Shown piece after piece: positions 32,803 to 46,200 of a stretch of 64,000 bases of DNA (its first letter is position 1; each line of letters opens with the position of its first letter). The stretch is from contig CM058234.1 of assembly GCA_030180135.1 (NCBI GenBank), forward strand, positions 5,267,543 through 5,331,542. Reading direction: 5' to 3'. Below the pieces are notes generated by a model. The model did not search any database. It was not told where the DNA came from and saw only the letters and a list, made by a program, of their open reading frames with translations. The DNA comes from Orychophragmus violaceus (taxonomy: Eukaryota > Streptophyta > Magnoliopsida > Brassicales > Brassicaceae). A program made the position numbers and the translations under genes.

Positions 32803-35800
32803 TCAGAGCTCCATTCTCTGCATCAAGTCAAAGCCACCAGTTCCAGAAAGGGCAGGCAAACCAAGACATATTCTAGCCGAAGGGGTTTCAAGTCTGTCAA
32901 CTTCTCCATAAGTAGCTGCTTGGACAATAAACTTAGTTGCTGTTTCAAATGTCATTCTACAGAATGGTGAAGTTGATTCTGCTATTCCTCCCATACGGCT
33001 CATTGGTCGGTATCCACCAGAAAAGGTCATGTAATCTGCAATGAGGTTCAAGTGTCTGATGCTTACAGAGATACCATATGATTTGAAAACATGGTTTATC
33101 TCCCTGATTATGGTCTCTCTGGCTGCTTCAACTCCAAAAGTCTTGAGCATGTCGTGAATGCTGTTGCTGTATAAGTACCTGACGTCAAGCTTATCTTGAA
33201 ACTCCCAGAGACCAGAGAAATCAACTCCTGATGCGTGAAGAGCTGGTGAGGCTTTCTTTTCCTCGTTGGAGATTTCTTCTCGTGACTTTGGATTGTCTCC
33301 ATAGTATATCACTTGAGGATCACCACAATTAGCCACTGTGCACCGTTCGATCTTACCAAGATTCTGGATGTAAACCTTCTGCGCTGTTTTCTGAGCAACC
33401 TGCGGGTGAGAATATAGTATAAACCAACTTCAGAATGAGGGCTTAGAACACATCAGAGTCATATACCTGTAGTAGCTTCGAGAAGAAGGTACCTGAGCAA
33501 GTAATATATGAGGCTCCTTTTTAGGAAACTTGAAATGGACCTCAAAGGTCTCTCCTTTGCCTTCCGTAAAGATATGTCTGTCATTTTCACCTCTAACAAA
33601 TCTTCGTCTCTTCTTTTTACTCCCTTTTTGTGCACTCTTTACCTCTTTCTTCGCTTCCAGAGTCTCTTCCTTGTCTTCCTGCGGTTCCGGTGTCCCTTCC
33701 TTGCTAACTTCTGCGTTCTCATCCTCATCATCCATCTCAGGGTCATCTACTCCACTAGTTGCCGATGGTTCGTTCTTCTCATCGTCAGAACTTTCCTCAT
33801 AATCCTGCTCATCCGTCGCTTGCTTCTTCCGTTTCTGTGCATCTGCATCAAGATCACCAGCCTCTGTACCCTCGTCATCATCATCATCATCTTCTTCTTC
33901 AGTCTGCTTTCCACTAACAGAATCATCATTATCCATTTCATTTCCAGCTTTTGGACCGCTGTCTTTCTCAACCTTTATGCCCCTGATTCTACAGAGCATT
34001 TTCATGTGAGTCTCTATAGCGTCTTCCAACTTCCTCAAAAAGTTAACCTTCATTGTCTCTTCCCAGTCTTCTTCAGTAATATCAGTGTGCTTCGGATAAT
34101 GCGCTGGCTTATAGAGATTTATTTTAAGCTTGTGAATACTACAAACTTCACCACAATGAACTGCGAATGGTATAACGGACACTTCCATACTCTTTATAAT
34201 ATCTGCTACCGTAATCTTCCTCAACTTATCAGTAATATGACTTGCATCATCCCTGCACAAAACACAGATAAGTTCAAGAATATTTCAAGATGTTCACAGC
34301 CACAGGCCAGAATTTCACACTTTCAAATTATATTCATCATCACAAAATATACTATCCTAATTATTTATACGAGAAGCTACCAATCAAGTCACCGCAACTT
34401 AACCAACTGACTGAAGCTACCGATCAAGTCACCGTAACTAAACCAACTGACTGAAGCTACAAACCAAGTCACCGTATCTAAACCAACTTACTTTGTTTTG
34501 CCCTTCAGCAAAGGGCAAGTCATGATGGGTGTCTTAATGTCTGCAGCAGCAGTCATCAATATCTCTTGTAAACGTGGAATTCCGAGTGTCACATTCATCT
34601 CTCCACGACCAGCAAGATGGAAAGTATTCAGCCTGTAAATTGAAAGAGCAAAAGAATTTTATAAGCAAATACTTTATGAAGGATGCAAAAGCTGCAACCA
34701 TCCTCGTATTATATTAGATATCAGTTCGTAATTTACGACGAAGGTAGAAGGATTAGCAAGACCAAAAGATAAGAATGGAAAATAACTCACGTCATCTGTG
34801 TTGATGGCTCTCCTACAGATTGGGCAGCAAGTACACCTACAGGTTCTCCTGGTTGGGCGAGACTTGCAAAGAATTTTGACTTCACCAGCTTCAGTAGATC
34901 TTCTTGTCTCACCATTTTAGAAGCAATACGTTCATTCATAGGCATTGACTCTACAAACTTCTCAGCTCCCTTCTTAAGAGTAATAGGCAGATCAGTTATG
35001 TAACTACTGGATCCAGATAGCATGTCTTCACTGCATCTTTGAAGGTACATATCTTGATTCTGGACCACAGCAAGTTAAATGAATAACAACATAAGTTTAC
35101 CAAGAGCAGATACAAATAAGCAAGAGGCTAAACCGTTTTGAAAAAGAATGCTTACTACTGTCAGTTCTTTGAACTTTTCAATGAAGCTAGACTGATGAAC
35201 ATCCACACCATCTTCACCATATTGGAACTGAATGATGGAGCCATCAGCATCCCGGACAGTACAATCATAGTTGACTTTCAGGCTCTCAAGATTTTTCATC
35301 AAGCATCTCTGCAGATACCCACTACGTGATGTTTTCACCGCAGTATCAACTAACCTGTAAAATAGAATGTTAAGTGATTACAATGCGCCAGAACAAAAAT
35401 GGCAAAGCTTGATGCTACTTACCCTTCTCGTCCAGCCATGCAATGGAAGTAGTATTCTTGAGGGCGAAGACCGCTGAGGAATCTATCACTAATAAAACCT
35501 CCAGCTCGAGGGGACCAATCCCATGGATGGAAGCAAGGCAATGTCTTCCCTGAAACCATTCGGGGAACTCTTTTTCCTTCTAAATCTTGTTGGCCAAGGT
35601 GTGACGAGATTTGCTGGAAGTTAACCTGCACAACGTCGACAACATGAGAAAGAAATTATTAACAGGCTCCATCGAAAAGGTACAAAAGTAAATAGCAAAC
35701 TGATGACAAGAAATTATCTGTCTTTTGGTAAACCAGGTAGTTTATCTCATTTTCCTATTAAAACTTTTAGTTTGGAAAACTTGGCATGAGCCAAATAAGC

Positions 35801-38800
35801 TATTAACCAACTTTTAGATACTGTAAATGTGTACTTGAACAACCAACAACAACGAGCATACTGAAGAAAGACTGACCTTACTGCCCTTAGCCCCAGATAT
35901 TGTCATTAGAGATATACAATTCCTTCCAGGTGTTTTCAACAACCCATCAGAAAGCAAATCATTCATCACCCCCTTGCTAGAGCACTGGTTGAGCTCACTT
36001 ACGATGCTCCTGTCCAAAGCAGCCAAAGCAGGTTCCCCGTCCTCATAAAGAATTCGCTCAATTCTGGATTTCATGTCCTGAGGATCTGCAGGAAAGAGTA
36101 ATCTGTGATAAGTTTATTTGGTAAACTAATTTTCATTGCTTCACACTATACAATGTAACAAACGACCATGTTGCCAAGATTGCACAAATTAAAGAAGTAC
36201 ACACTTGCATCAAAATATACATACCTATCTGAACATTAGCATCAATGCCAAAGGTCTTACGGAGTACTTTTTCACCAACCGTTTCACATTCTTGAAGTTG
36301 CTTCGTTCTCTCTTCATCCACATTTTTCAAAATGATAAGATCATCAACTCCACAGGTGAAACCGTGAGTCTGAAAGATGTTCAAACACAGGTTCAGTACA
36401 TAAAACTCTAACAAAGTAACAAATGAAAATAAACCATCAACTTCATGAGAGCAAACCTGAAGGAAGACCGTGAAGAGACGACTAAAAACAGAAAGAAGGT
36501 TTCCTGCAGCATTTGAACCATAGAGCTCATGTACTGTATGAACCAACCCATAGTCCGCAAACTGAGCCTTGTCAATCACACCACGGACAAATTCATTTTT
36601 TCTGATGAGCAGTTTATCTTCGTTAAAATCATGTTTCCCTCCACTCTTAGATTTTATTTCTCTTGATCTACATTTGAAGAAATCAACCGGAAGTTTGATA
36701 GATTTCTCTACGCTGAATGGCGGATGACCTTTGGTTATCTGATTCAACACTGCAGTGATGACCTAGAGCATAACCAGAAAACCAGCTAGGTTAGAGAACC
36801 AACAAAATATAAACAGAACAAAAAATAGTAGTGACTATTATGATTACCTGCTTTCCGGTCCAAAGAGGTACTGGTTTCAATATAGCAGGCGTGACAGTCA
36901 ACAACTTTGCATTAGAAGCTGATTGTGTGACTTTCTTGCCAGATCGTCCAGAAAAGGAACTGAGCACCATGTCAGTCACGCCAGAACTGAAGAGAAGCTG
37001 ATTGAATTCATCTTTGTCCAAAAAGGTGTCACCTTTAGTAAGTAAAACCGAACTTACAATATGATCCTGTAAAGTAAAATAGAAGGTCGATAAATATGAC
37101 CCAATTTGTGAAATGAATTCAAGGGTTTTAATAAATAGCTTGGATGCACAACCTGGATTAAAGCTCGAAGTGGATCACCATTAGAAGGCCTGGCATATTG
37201 GTTGTTGGCATTGACAATATTGTAGGCTTCAGATCGTGAAATCTCATCTTGTGGAAAATGCACATTCATCTCATCACCATCAAAATCCGCATTGTATGTA
37301 CTGAAACCAAAGTAGTTTTTTAAGTCAGTCTTGAGATCCAAGAAAATGCATGTGGAAGAGCAACAAACAATGTAAATTTGAAATTTAAGAATGCAGAAAG
37401 ATAGACAATTACAGCAGGGAGAAATACAATTCTCTATATCCTCGGAGTCTACCTGCAATTTGCATAGTGGAGACGAAGTGTTTTCTCCCCCTTAAGGACA
37501 CGGACTATGTGAGCCATTATACTAGGTTTATGTAATGTTGGCTGCCATGACCAAAAAAAAACTTGTAAATAAACAGTTAACACAGACAACTCAGAAGACT
37601 CTTTCCAAATCGCCAACAAAACTTTAGAAACAATTTGGATAGGCAATATTAACGAAATATAACAGTATGTGCCCACACCTGACGATTCACAAGGACGACG
37701 TCACCATCTTGCATATGTCGATAGACAACTTTACCTTCAAAGTTGACATCACAAGTTTTCCCAAGTTCTGTACTGACTCCTCTTGAGGACATTAACTTTC
37801 TTGCAATTGCTATTCGTGCTTTTCTGTTAGAAGGCAGCCTTATTGTAGATACTTTGTCAGAGTAATGTGTTGCTCCCGGGTGAACGTCAGGACCATTAAT
37901 GATAGCCTTCATTAACCTTTCAACATTCCAAGGAGTCACCCTCTGCACAAAAAAAACAAAAATAAGGCCACACTACATGTCGTGTCGGATATGTATCTTT
38001 GTATATCTAAGCGTTGCCACTAGTCATCTCCACACAGTAATACAAGCAAAACTGGAAGATGATGCAAAATTTGGACAAAGAGACTATGTTTTCAAATTTG
38101 ACAAGTACTACTAGCAAATATAACAGTCGTCTTCATCATATGACTCTTCAGATCAATTAACCAAAATATAACCCATAAAAGACTTTAGGGGCGTGTGACT
38201 TAAAAGTGAAGATTACTCGTCAAATTCAGGCAAGTAGATTATCTGTAAGATAACAAGTACAATTTACTAGTATATGACATATGACATCATACCTCGGGAT
38301 AGGTCAATTTCAAAGCAAAACAAGGAGGAATTCCAATATCATTGACAGCGATATAAGGATCTGGAGATATCACAGATCTGCATGCATGATTCACTCTCTT
38401 TCCCATCATTTTTTGCCGAAATAGACCCTCTTTCTTCTCCAGCAATTGACATATTCCTGTACCATCTCTCTGGCTTTTAACTGTAAAGGAAATAAGCCAT
38501 AATAATAGTCAGTCAGACAAGGGAGGCAACCAGTTGCTACACATAGCTAGAAAATAACAAGGAAACTCTTCTTAACGGATGCACCTAAAACAAGTGAATG
38601 AGCTAGAAGCAAACCTGAAGCAGTTTTACTATCAAACAAGACATTGACTGTTTCCTGAAGATTCATCCATCTGGAAACTATCTTGGATTTCTCTAATTTG
38701 TTACTACAGGCATTCCCAAGGGCTATATTGGATTGTAAGACCTTATTTAGCCCTACAGTTTGAGGATGTTCCATGACCTGTAAGAAACAAAATCGTAAAT

Positions 38801-40928
38801 ATGTGAGCTAATAGGGAAACCATAATGGAAAAGAAAAATTAAGAGAGCACTGAATGTGGCCCACAGAGGCAATGCCAACAATTTATAAAATGAACATCAA
38901 CTCCAAATTTTTGAATACGAAGTAAAAGCGCCCAAACAGTATCATATGTACCGAATTACTTACGCTATCGCCTCCTTTTGTTGGAGCTCTAAATTTAGTA
39001 GGAGGCACAAGAACACTCTCCAAAAAGAACATAGAATGGTCAATTTGTTCAGATCCACTCTGCCAAAGATCACCAATGAAGGAGCAAAACTCACGCTCAT
39101 TATCCCACAAACCTTTTAAAATTTCCTTGACCTGAAACAAGTGTAATAATAGCAAGACATTATAAACATGGAAAATTCTGGTCGTGCCTAATTATACAGT
39201 TAAACCATATCAGAAACAAACCTCACTCGGCAAAACGTCTCTTTTACAATTCCTCTTGTGCTCTCCATACTCTTTAGCTGCTTTCGAAGATTTTCCTCTT
39301 TTCTTTTTAGCACCTTCTTCAACTTCTGGTAATCCATCGACACCACTGTCATCACCGTCATCAGGACTTTCCACACTGTTAACGGAACTCTTTACCTTAA
39401 TCCCTCGAATTACATTAGCTCCAATGTCGGTCGCTGTCATACCATCCTGTTTAAAAAGATTGTTATTGATAGGAATAACACCGCTTTCAGATATCAGGAG
39501 AAGCATAACGTAGAAAATTAAAAACCAAATAAAAAACTGAAGCATGCTGGATCTAAAAATTCTCTTTGGCAATCCACTGCACACATGTACAGTATAAGGT
39601 TCACTAATAAGACAATAAAGGGACAAACTACAGAAGTACCAGGGCAACAAATGTATTCTCTAGAATCAACGAATCAATTAAAGCAAGATATAAGGTCGTT
39701 ATATGTGGCTGACTTAAAAAAAGGGAGTAGAGTCTTCAAACCAAATAGAATGTCAACGAAATAATACAACAGAAATGGGAAGTGTTAACTAAAAGCATTG
39801 CAAAGCTATTTCATCTTTAAATGCCAAAGCCGGTTGTGAGGGTTACTATTCCAGGAGCATGCTGAAATTGATGGCACACAGCTAACTATGCTTCCTAAGG
39901 CACTTCTCACACGCACACTAAACTACAGAGCAAGCATCAGGGTTAAATGGGATCTATCAAGACCTACAACTCAGATCAATAAAAGAGAAGAAGAGACATA
40001 CCATGCGAACCCATCCGAACATAGGCTTCTCTAGTCTAGGAGGCTTTGCTTTGCATTTTTCACACTTCTTTGATTTCAACCTCAGAAATTTATTCAAGAC
40101 GTCAGTGACTTCAGCAAACTGAAGAGATGTCCACCTCTGCTTTCCCATGTCAGAATCTTCACATTCTTCTGATGAATCCATGACTTCAGGACCCAGCTGC
40201 TTAGCAGCAACTATATCACCTTTAATTATTAGTTTCAACTGTGAGACACATCTTGCAACCTTAAAACGAAACAAGAAAGATAAAAGGAACATGAAGCAAA
40301 TCAGTAAGCGCGAATGAGAAACAACTCTTATCAAACTTATCATATATATACATCATCTTACCGCTTCCTTTTTCACCATAAAGTGATGACAATAGAAACA
40401 GGTCCTTTGCAAAAAAGTGTAAAGAAGATTGAACAGCAAAGGGTGGTAAATAGGATAGACAAGCTCGATACGCCCATAATGTCCGGGACAAACAAGACTG
40501 AGCTGATCACATTTTTTACAACTGCATTAAGAGGGAAAGTAAATCTTAGATTAAGCAAACAAAACCAAACATAATGAAAAGAGAATCATAGGGAATAAAA
40601 ATCAAGTCTTTATATAAAATTCCTTAAAAAGAAGAATTTTACGCTGTTCTATCGTCCAATGGACCCATTAGAGGATCATAGAGACCATTAGGTACCGGTG
40701 TACCAACGGTGTCGAGTAATACAGGATTTGTAACTTTTAGAATACTGTGCTTTAAGACATCTTGATCTGTCATGAAGCTAAATCTAACGGATTTAACCAC
40801 TTGGGAAGCTCCCTGGAGAAATCAAAACCACGAAAATATAAGTTAAATCCGCAAAGAATAAAGAAAACAGAATTGGAACGCCATGGAATCGAAACGTAAT
40901 AAACCTCTGTGGTTTGAGCTTGAGCCAT
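32803..40928 (-). CDS. NRPA1: DNA-directed RNA polymerase I largest subunit, 21 exons, 1634 residues
   Basis: Exons (high to low): 40928-40905, 40812-40643, 40521-40362, 40259-40002, 39446-39222, 39131-38964, 38777-38615, 38480-38293, 37942-37679, 37541-37453, 37300-37153, 37066-36848, 36762-36457, 36369-36225, 36085-35877, 35625-35423, 35354-35156, 35059-34791, 34632-34492, 34252-33493, 33399-32803. All introns are GT-AG and the frame is kept throughout. The protein has the N-terminal zinc clamp (CKKCDQLSLVCPGH, then CFYCHH and CEKCKAKPP). Exon 11 carries the catalytic magnesium loop NADFDGDEMN. Exons 16-17 carry the bridge-helix region (DRFLSGLRPQEYYFHCMAGR), and exons 18-19 the trigger-loop region (QSVGEPSTQMT). 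A long acidic insert with a run of six Asp lies in exon 20. There is no heptad CTD, as expected for Pol I. It transcribes 35S/45S rRNA in the nucleolus. The sequence closely matches remembered Arabidopsis NRPA1 (At3g57660). Confidence 0.95.
34373..34491 (-). repeat. 40-bp tandem repeat at the 5' splice site of NRPA1 intron 19
   Basis: The units start at 34373, 34413 and 34453 with GAAGCTAC and contain AAGTCACCG and AACCAACT. The unit next to exon 19 carries the functional donor GTAAGTTGG on the minus strand. The other two carry GTCAGTTGG at the same place. The intron start has thus been duplicated twice. Confidence 0.8.
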
Positions 40929-41805
40929 TGCGGCTGAGTTCAACAAGCACGGAGACAATTAGGGTTCAATAATCTATTTGCTTCTAGTCGGAATTTAATC
41001 GGAGTTTGGACGTGAGAGAAGGCGGCTCTACGAACCTCGCTTGAAGCTTTTTGGGCTTGGAGGGTTTTAGGGTTGAAGAAAACAATATTATGTTTATATA
41101 ATTACCATAATTATGTGGAGGGGAATTTTCTATTTAATACACTAATTTAATTTCTATTACCAGTTTTTTAATACACATAACCAATGTTTGTAAAATCTGA
41201 CCGGACATAAAACCAGATGTTTTTTTGGATTACAGTTCAATATGATATAATCGGGTGGACCGGTTTTTATTTTAAATAATATATAATATAAAATGATTCA
41301 ATGTATTTTTAGAAATTTTGTATTTTTCATTGTTTTCATCTATAGTTTAAAAAAATAATAATAATCAAAGAAGATAACGTAAATTTAAGTTTATAATAAT
41401 TTTTAAGAATCTAATTGCATGAAAATGAGAAATAATAATGATTATATAAAATTTATATTTGTATTTTGTGTTTCTACAAAATCCACAAGAAAAAATTAAT
41501 ATTATCTATAATTATTATTTTTAGTGACAATTTCAAATAGTATTGTATTTTATATAATTAAATTAATCAAATTTTGAAGAATATTAGACCATCATTTGAT
41601 TCTCTTATATTTAATAAAAAAGATAATAGTAATATCGGGAACTAATCAAAGAATTAATATAAAAATATAATATTAAATATTAGATTAAAATATTAAACAT
41701 ATCAAATGGATCGACAATTTGAGTAAAAAATAATAATTGGATTACAAATAATGGTTTGACCAAAAAAAAAGATTACAAATAATGACTTAAAATCCCTATT
41801 TTTAT
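40929..41805. other. NRPA1 upstream region and AT-rich spacer
   Basis: The first roughly 130 bp upstream of the NRPA1 start hold its leader and probable core promoter. Further right is AT-rich sequence with no gene, apart from the micro-insertion at 41740-41784. Confidence 0.5.
41740..41784 (+). mobile_element. Micro-insertion with 14-bp direct repeats
   Basis: GATTACAAATAATG occurs at 41740-41753 and 41771-41784. The 17-base insert is GTTTGACC followed by nine A. Confidence 0.65.
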
Positions 41806-41843
41806 ATCGAATTTTATATGTTGACAAAAAATCGAATTTTATA
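41806..41843 (+). mobile_element. Micro-insertion with 13-bp direct repeats
   Basis: ATCGAATTTTATA occurs at 41806-41818 and 41831-41843. The 12-base insert is TGTTGAC followed by five A. It lies only 22 bp from the previous micro-insertion. Confidence 0.6.
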
Positions 41844-42062
41844 GGTTTTTGTAGGTCAATATAAATTCCGGTTTTCCATAAAATCCAAACCGGATAAGTC
41901 ATCGGTTTCCGGTTCAACTGCTCTGACTGGCTAGTTCGGTTTTTTAATCATTGCATATTAACCATGTGTTAACGCGTAGTCCAGTAGTTAAATTTGTGTA
42001 AACATGTAACTAATTCATTCAACGGAATTATGTTGTTTCTTCTAACATTAGTTGTATCTTGT

Positions 42063-42690
42063 GACCTAGATCTGGGCACAAGCCGAGTACTCGATGTTTT
42101 TACGTTATCCGTTACTTGACTTGCCTTGTACAAATAATAAATTTTTTGACTTGTACTTGTAGTTGATAAAATCAAGTACTTAGTTGACCAAGTACTTGCT
42201 CAAAATTATATTACCTACAAGTTACTTGGTAATACTTGTTACTTGATTATTTAAGTTCAAAATTTTAAATATTAAGTAGATCAAATATTTTAAATTATAA
42301 AAATGCATGTGAATATTTTTAAATGAGTATAACAAACTTATTTATAAAATTTGTTTCAAATATTCTTAATATTATAATCGATGCACAACACAACTAAAAA
42401 TATATATATATATCCAATATCACTTAGATATAGAAGAAATATGCTTTCAGTGTTTTACATAAATAATATTATTATCAAACAATCTATCTAATTAACGGTT
42501 AAAAAACCGAGTAACGAGTCCAACCAAGCCAAGTAGTTAAAAAATATTCAAGGCTTGGTACTTGACTTGCAAGTTTTTCATTTTAAATACTTATTACTTG
42601 CCTTGATCAAAACAAGTACTTGGTTTTACGTGTCAAGTACGAAACAAGTAGCGAATACGGGCCGAGTATCAAATATTTATGCCCAGCCAT
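42063..42690. mobile_element. ACTTG-rich non-autonomous element bounded by CTGGGC...GCCCAG
   Basis: The left end is GACCTAGATCTGGGC and the right end is GCCCAGCCAT, with TCTTGT on both sides (42057-42062 and 42691-42696). The interior near both ends is made of many ACTTG, AGTACTTG and CAAGT words in both orientations, around an AT-rich core. The termini match those of the TTCGGG-rich element at 28875, though the internal words are different. No coding capacity was seen. The class is unknown. Confidence 0.45.
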
Positions 42691-42734
42691 TCTTGTCCAT
42701 GGTTCTTAGCAATAACATATTCGGTCGAACGATT

Positions 42735-42776
42735 TGCAGAAAGAAAGAAAAGAAACGCAGAAAGAAAGAAAAGAAA
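42735..42776. repeat. 21-bp tandem duplication
   Basis: GCAGAAAGAAAGAAAAGAAAC occurs twice in a row, directly next to the SINE insertion point. Confidence 0.85.
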
Positions 42777-43026
42777 CCGTTTCCAAAAAGGAAATTTTTT
42801 TTTTTTGTTAATCCAGGGGTAAATCCCAGACCAAACGATCCAGACTAATTCTCTGGGTCCAGTCAGACCTGCTTCACCTGGGAAGGGCCTTAGGCCCAGT
42901 GCCCGCGTTGGTGTCCAGAGGAGGCAGGTTAGTTTCCGCCTGGGGAAGGAATCGAACCCGGTGGTGTTAGCCATCAGAGACCCGTCCTTCCACTTGGACT
43001 ACCTCAACCGTTTCCAAAAAAGGAAA
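42777..43026 (-). mobile_element. Full-length tRNA-derived SINE, minus strand
   Basis: The target duplication CCGTTTCCAAAAAGGAAA lies at 42777-42794. It recurs with one extra A at 43008-43026. Between them, read in reverse, is a tRNA-like head with an A box (TAGTCCAAGTGG) and a B box (GGTTCGATTCC). A body of about 150 bp and a poly(A) tail follow (a T run at about 42795-42806 on the plus strand). It is more complete than its relative at 28055. Confidence 0.85.
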
Positions 43027-43289
43027 TTCTTAAGATCAATCCCAAATTCCAGTTCTAATAATAGAAAGTTATACATGACCTATGCACTTGAGAAAAATCC
43101 CCATGTCTATAGGGGATGAATCGTTGATTTGATGATCACGACCCTTTTACATCAATCGACTAAGATACATAGGCTGAGAGTAAATAGTAGTAGCTGAACA
43201 AAATGGAACTGATGATAGTTTTTTTTTGTTACTTATAACAAAACTGACACGCTTCTTGTTGTGTTTGTTTGATCTGTTAGATCCTTCTT
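43027..43289 (-). other. LPAT2 3' flank
   Basis: This is the 3' untranslated region and downstream flank of LPAT2. The polyadenylation site cannot be located by eye. Confidence 0.5.
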
Positions 43290-46200
43290 TTACTTCTCCT
43301 TCTCCACTTCTGTTTGGGAGGATGATCCTGAGTGGTTATGGTCCTTTGGCTTGGCTGGAACGACTTTGGCTGGGGTCGAACGCTCTGACTGAGAGGAGCG
43401 GATCAGGATCTGCATACAGAAAGTGATGACACCTAGACCAAGCGCCGATAACGTAATGCCTTTCCATGAGGAAAAGAGCTTTGACCAGTGTAAGAATTTC
43501 ATTGCACCGAGAGTTAGTACGCAGGCCCATGATAGAACCACCTGGAAAAAGATGTAAGAGATTTGTGAGTTTTTATGGATGGATCCAATAGAATGTATTT
43601 AGAGAACTCACTGCAAGGGACTTTATGGGACGGCCAATGTTCTGTTCTTGCTGACCGGGGAAAGTGTCTGCAGCTATGTGTTTGTCTAACAGTGCATCCT
43701 GTACCACAGTGCAGAGGTGAGAGTGTGTCCAAAATTGACCAAGTATGTTGCCAACAACCGAGAAGTGGAAAATTCAGTATATAAATAATATTTACCTTAG
43801 CTACAAACTGATCTCTGCACCACTGTGCAATTGCGTCATCTGATTCAGGCAAGTCTTTCATCGAGTGACACTTGATGTGAACATGCACCTGAAACCAGCA
43901 GTAATGGTTTGGGGGAATAGTCAAGTAGTTACAAAAAGCTTTGGGATGCGATGAGTCCTATGATTTCTAACACATTATGGAAGCAAATGTGACATTTCAC
44001 TCCTTAAACCAGCAATCCACAAGATATAGGGTTATATTGGTCTCAGTTGCAGTGTAGAGAAAAAGGATAATGAAGTGAATACTATGAAATTCGGTGTGAG
44101 AAGAGTGCAAGATGATACTACTATATGTTACTTAACGAAGACCTATTCATATTTTAATTGCTTACCACAGAAGGCTGTCCTTTGAATAGTCTAAGCATTG
44201 TTGGGGGTGGAGAAGTTTTTGGAATAGCCACAGTCATATCATAAATGGCTGGGACAAATGACCGCATATTACTAACAGCTGACACAAAACCCTGATATAA
44301 AAATACAAGCCAGGTTTAGTAATCACCGCAGAACACATAACATCAACCACCAAGTCGATGTAATGAAAGCGTGAGTATAAAAAAGATCCACATAAAAAGG
44401 CTACAAAGACACAGACCACGCATTGAGATTTTGGATCAATTATGGTAATCATTGTGCTCTTGATAGGTCACACTGAAGATATCAAGTTTAAAGAAAAAAT
44501 ATTCCAACTTACTTTGGTACGAGGAAGCAAGACATTCCGAGGGATAGGCAACTCAGAGGAAGCTGCGTACTCTTGAGCTGCTTTAAGTTTTGCCTCTGTA
44601 AAGCGGGTTCCCTCCACAAAAAGGGCTAACCAGAAAGGTTTAGGGTAGTCGTTCAAGCGTTGAAGACCTGACTGTAAATTTAGATAAACACACATAAGTC
44701 ATGGTCTGGTATGAAGGTTCTGCATCTTCAGGCTTACGAGGTATAACCTGCTCATAAGCATTTTACACAGAAGTAAAACTAGATGAGTTGCACAAGAAGA
44801 ATACAAACCCATACCTTTAAAGTGCTTTCATCCTTTGCCCAATTTCTTTCCAGAAACAGATACTCTGAGAACCACATCGACCAGCCTATGACCTGTATAT
44901 GTGCGAAAAATTAATATTTATGAACACTTTAGAGTATGTGACAGAATAAAAAGGAGACGAAGTGTATGAACCTAAAGCAATTATCTTTTTCTCAACCAAC
45001 GCCAGTTATGAAGTTTCTAACTTATAGCAGATATTCAGAAATACAATTCAAGATTACGACTTTTTAAAAAAATCTAGCAAGCACATCAGTAAACTAATAA
45101 GTTCACATACTGGAAGATATTTGGAAGACTTCTTCATTACAGCTAATGCGCTTCCCAGGCAACCTGACCTCTGCAAGAAAATAAAATATGAAACAATATA
45201 TAAAAAGATGTAAGCCGCATGCATGGACTCTTTTAGATCAGATATGATGATGCTATATTCTTTATTATCTCATCAGTGGATCATTTGGGACTGTAACCTT
45301 CTACTAAGAGAATCTATATTCACCAGAAAGCAATACATGGTCCTATTGCACATATACAAGCTTGTTCACGAAGAAGTCTATGTTGATCCCCATTTATGCA
45401 TTCAAGCAAAAACGATTGTCTAGAAATAAGACGCATGAAATTCGGAGATTAAATCATGTACCTGAGCCAGAATCCATCCCACAAGCCAATCAATATCACT
45501 TCGGTGATTACAAACGACAAGAGCATGTTCTTTGCCTGGAAGAAAGGTAACTGAAGTTACAGATTCGTACATATATAGGACTTGTTATATTTTGATTCCC
45601 AATAAGCAGAAACTTACCCATTCGATTGAAGGTCTCATTATCAGCAAACACTTGGATCTAGGGCAAAAGAAAAAAGAAAGTTTCAGAGGAAGTAAAAAAA
45701 AAACTTAAAACGAATTCTACAACTGGTCATGTGTACACTAATTGAATGAAAAAGGATGGTCATAATCTGTTCTTTCACTTATATAAGCAGCCATAACAAT
45801 GAATGATACGCAGACACAGATCTACTTCATAATCATTTTACTTAAACGGGGAAAAAGTGTAGGAAGATACTTTTACTCCTGCCCACCAGTCAACGATCCA
45901 GACAAGCTCCAGCCACAAGGTTTCTGCAACCACCCGGTTGATTTTTCTGTATGTGTTATTAGACAGAGGTCGAATGAGGACATAACAAATTGCCTGAAAA
46001 CAATAAAAAAACTATCAACATCAAACTGTAGCAAACGAAGTACAGAGACAGGGCTATTGGACACTTGTAGGCATGAAGATTCCTTCCTCGACCCCAAAAC
46101 CTAGAAACTATTAGTCCAGAAATAAGAAGGCTTGGCATTCCTTAGTCTAGAGAATCAACATAAAATCTGAAGTAACTTGATACTTAAACAATAATACCCT

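Noticed and set aside
33508..34410. 300-codon plus-strand ORF
   Set aside because: It lies opposite NRPA1 exon 20 and its intron; the acidic minus-strand protein produces an open but meaningless complement.
37541..37560. Another micro-insertion (TGACC plus A run) in an NRPA1 intron
   Set aside because: The sequence looks like the insert type, but no flanking direct repeat is present.
45799..46104. 101-codon plus-strand ORF in LPAT2
   Set aside because: It is the complement of LPAT2 exon 2 and adjacent introns.
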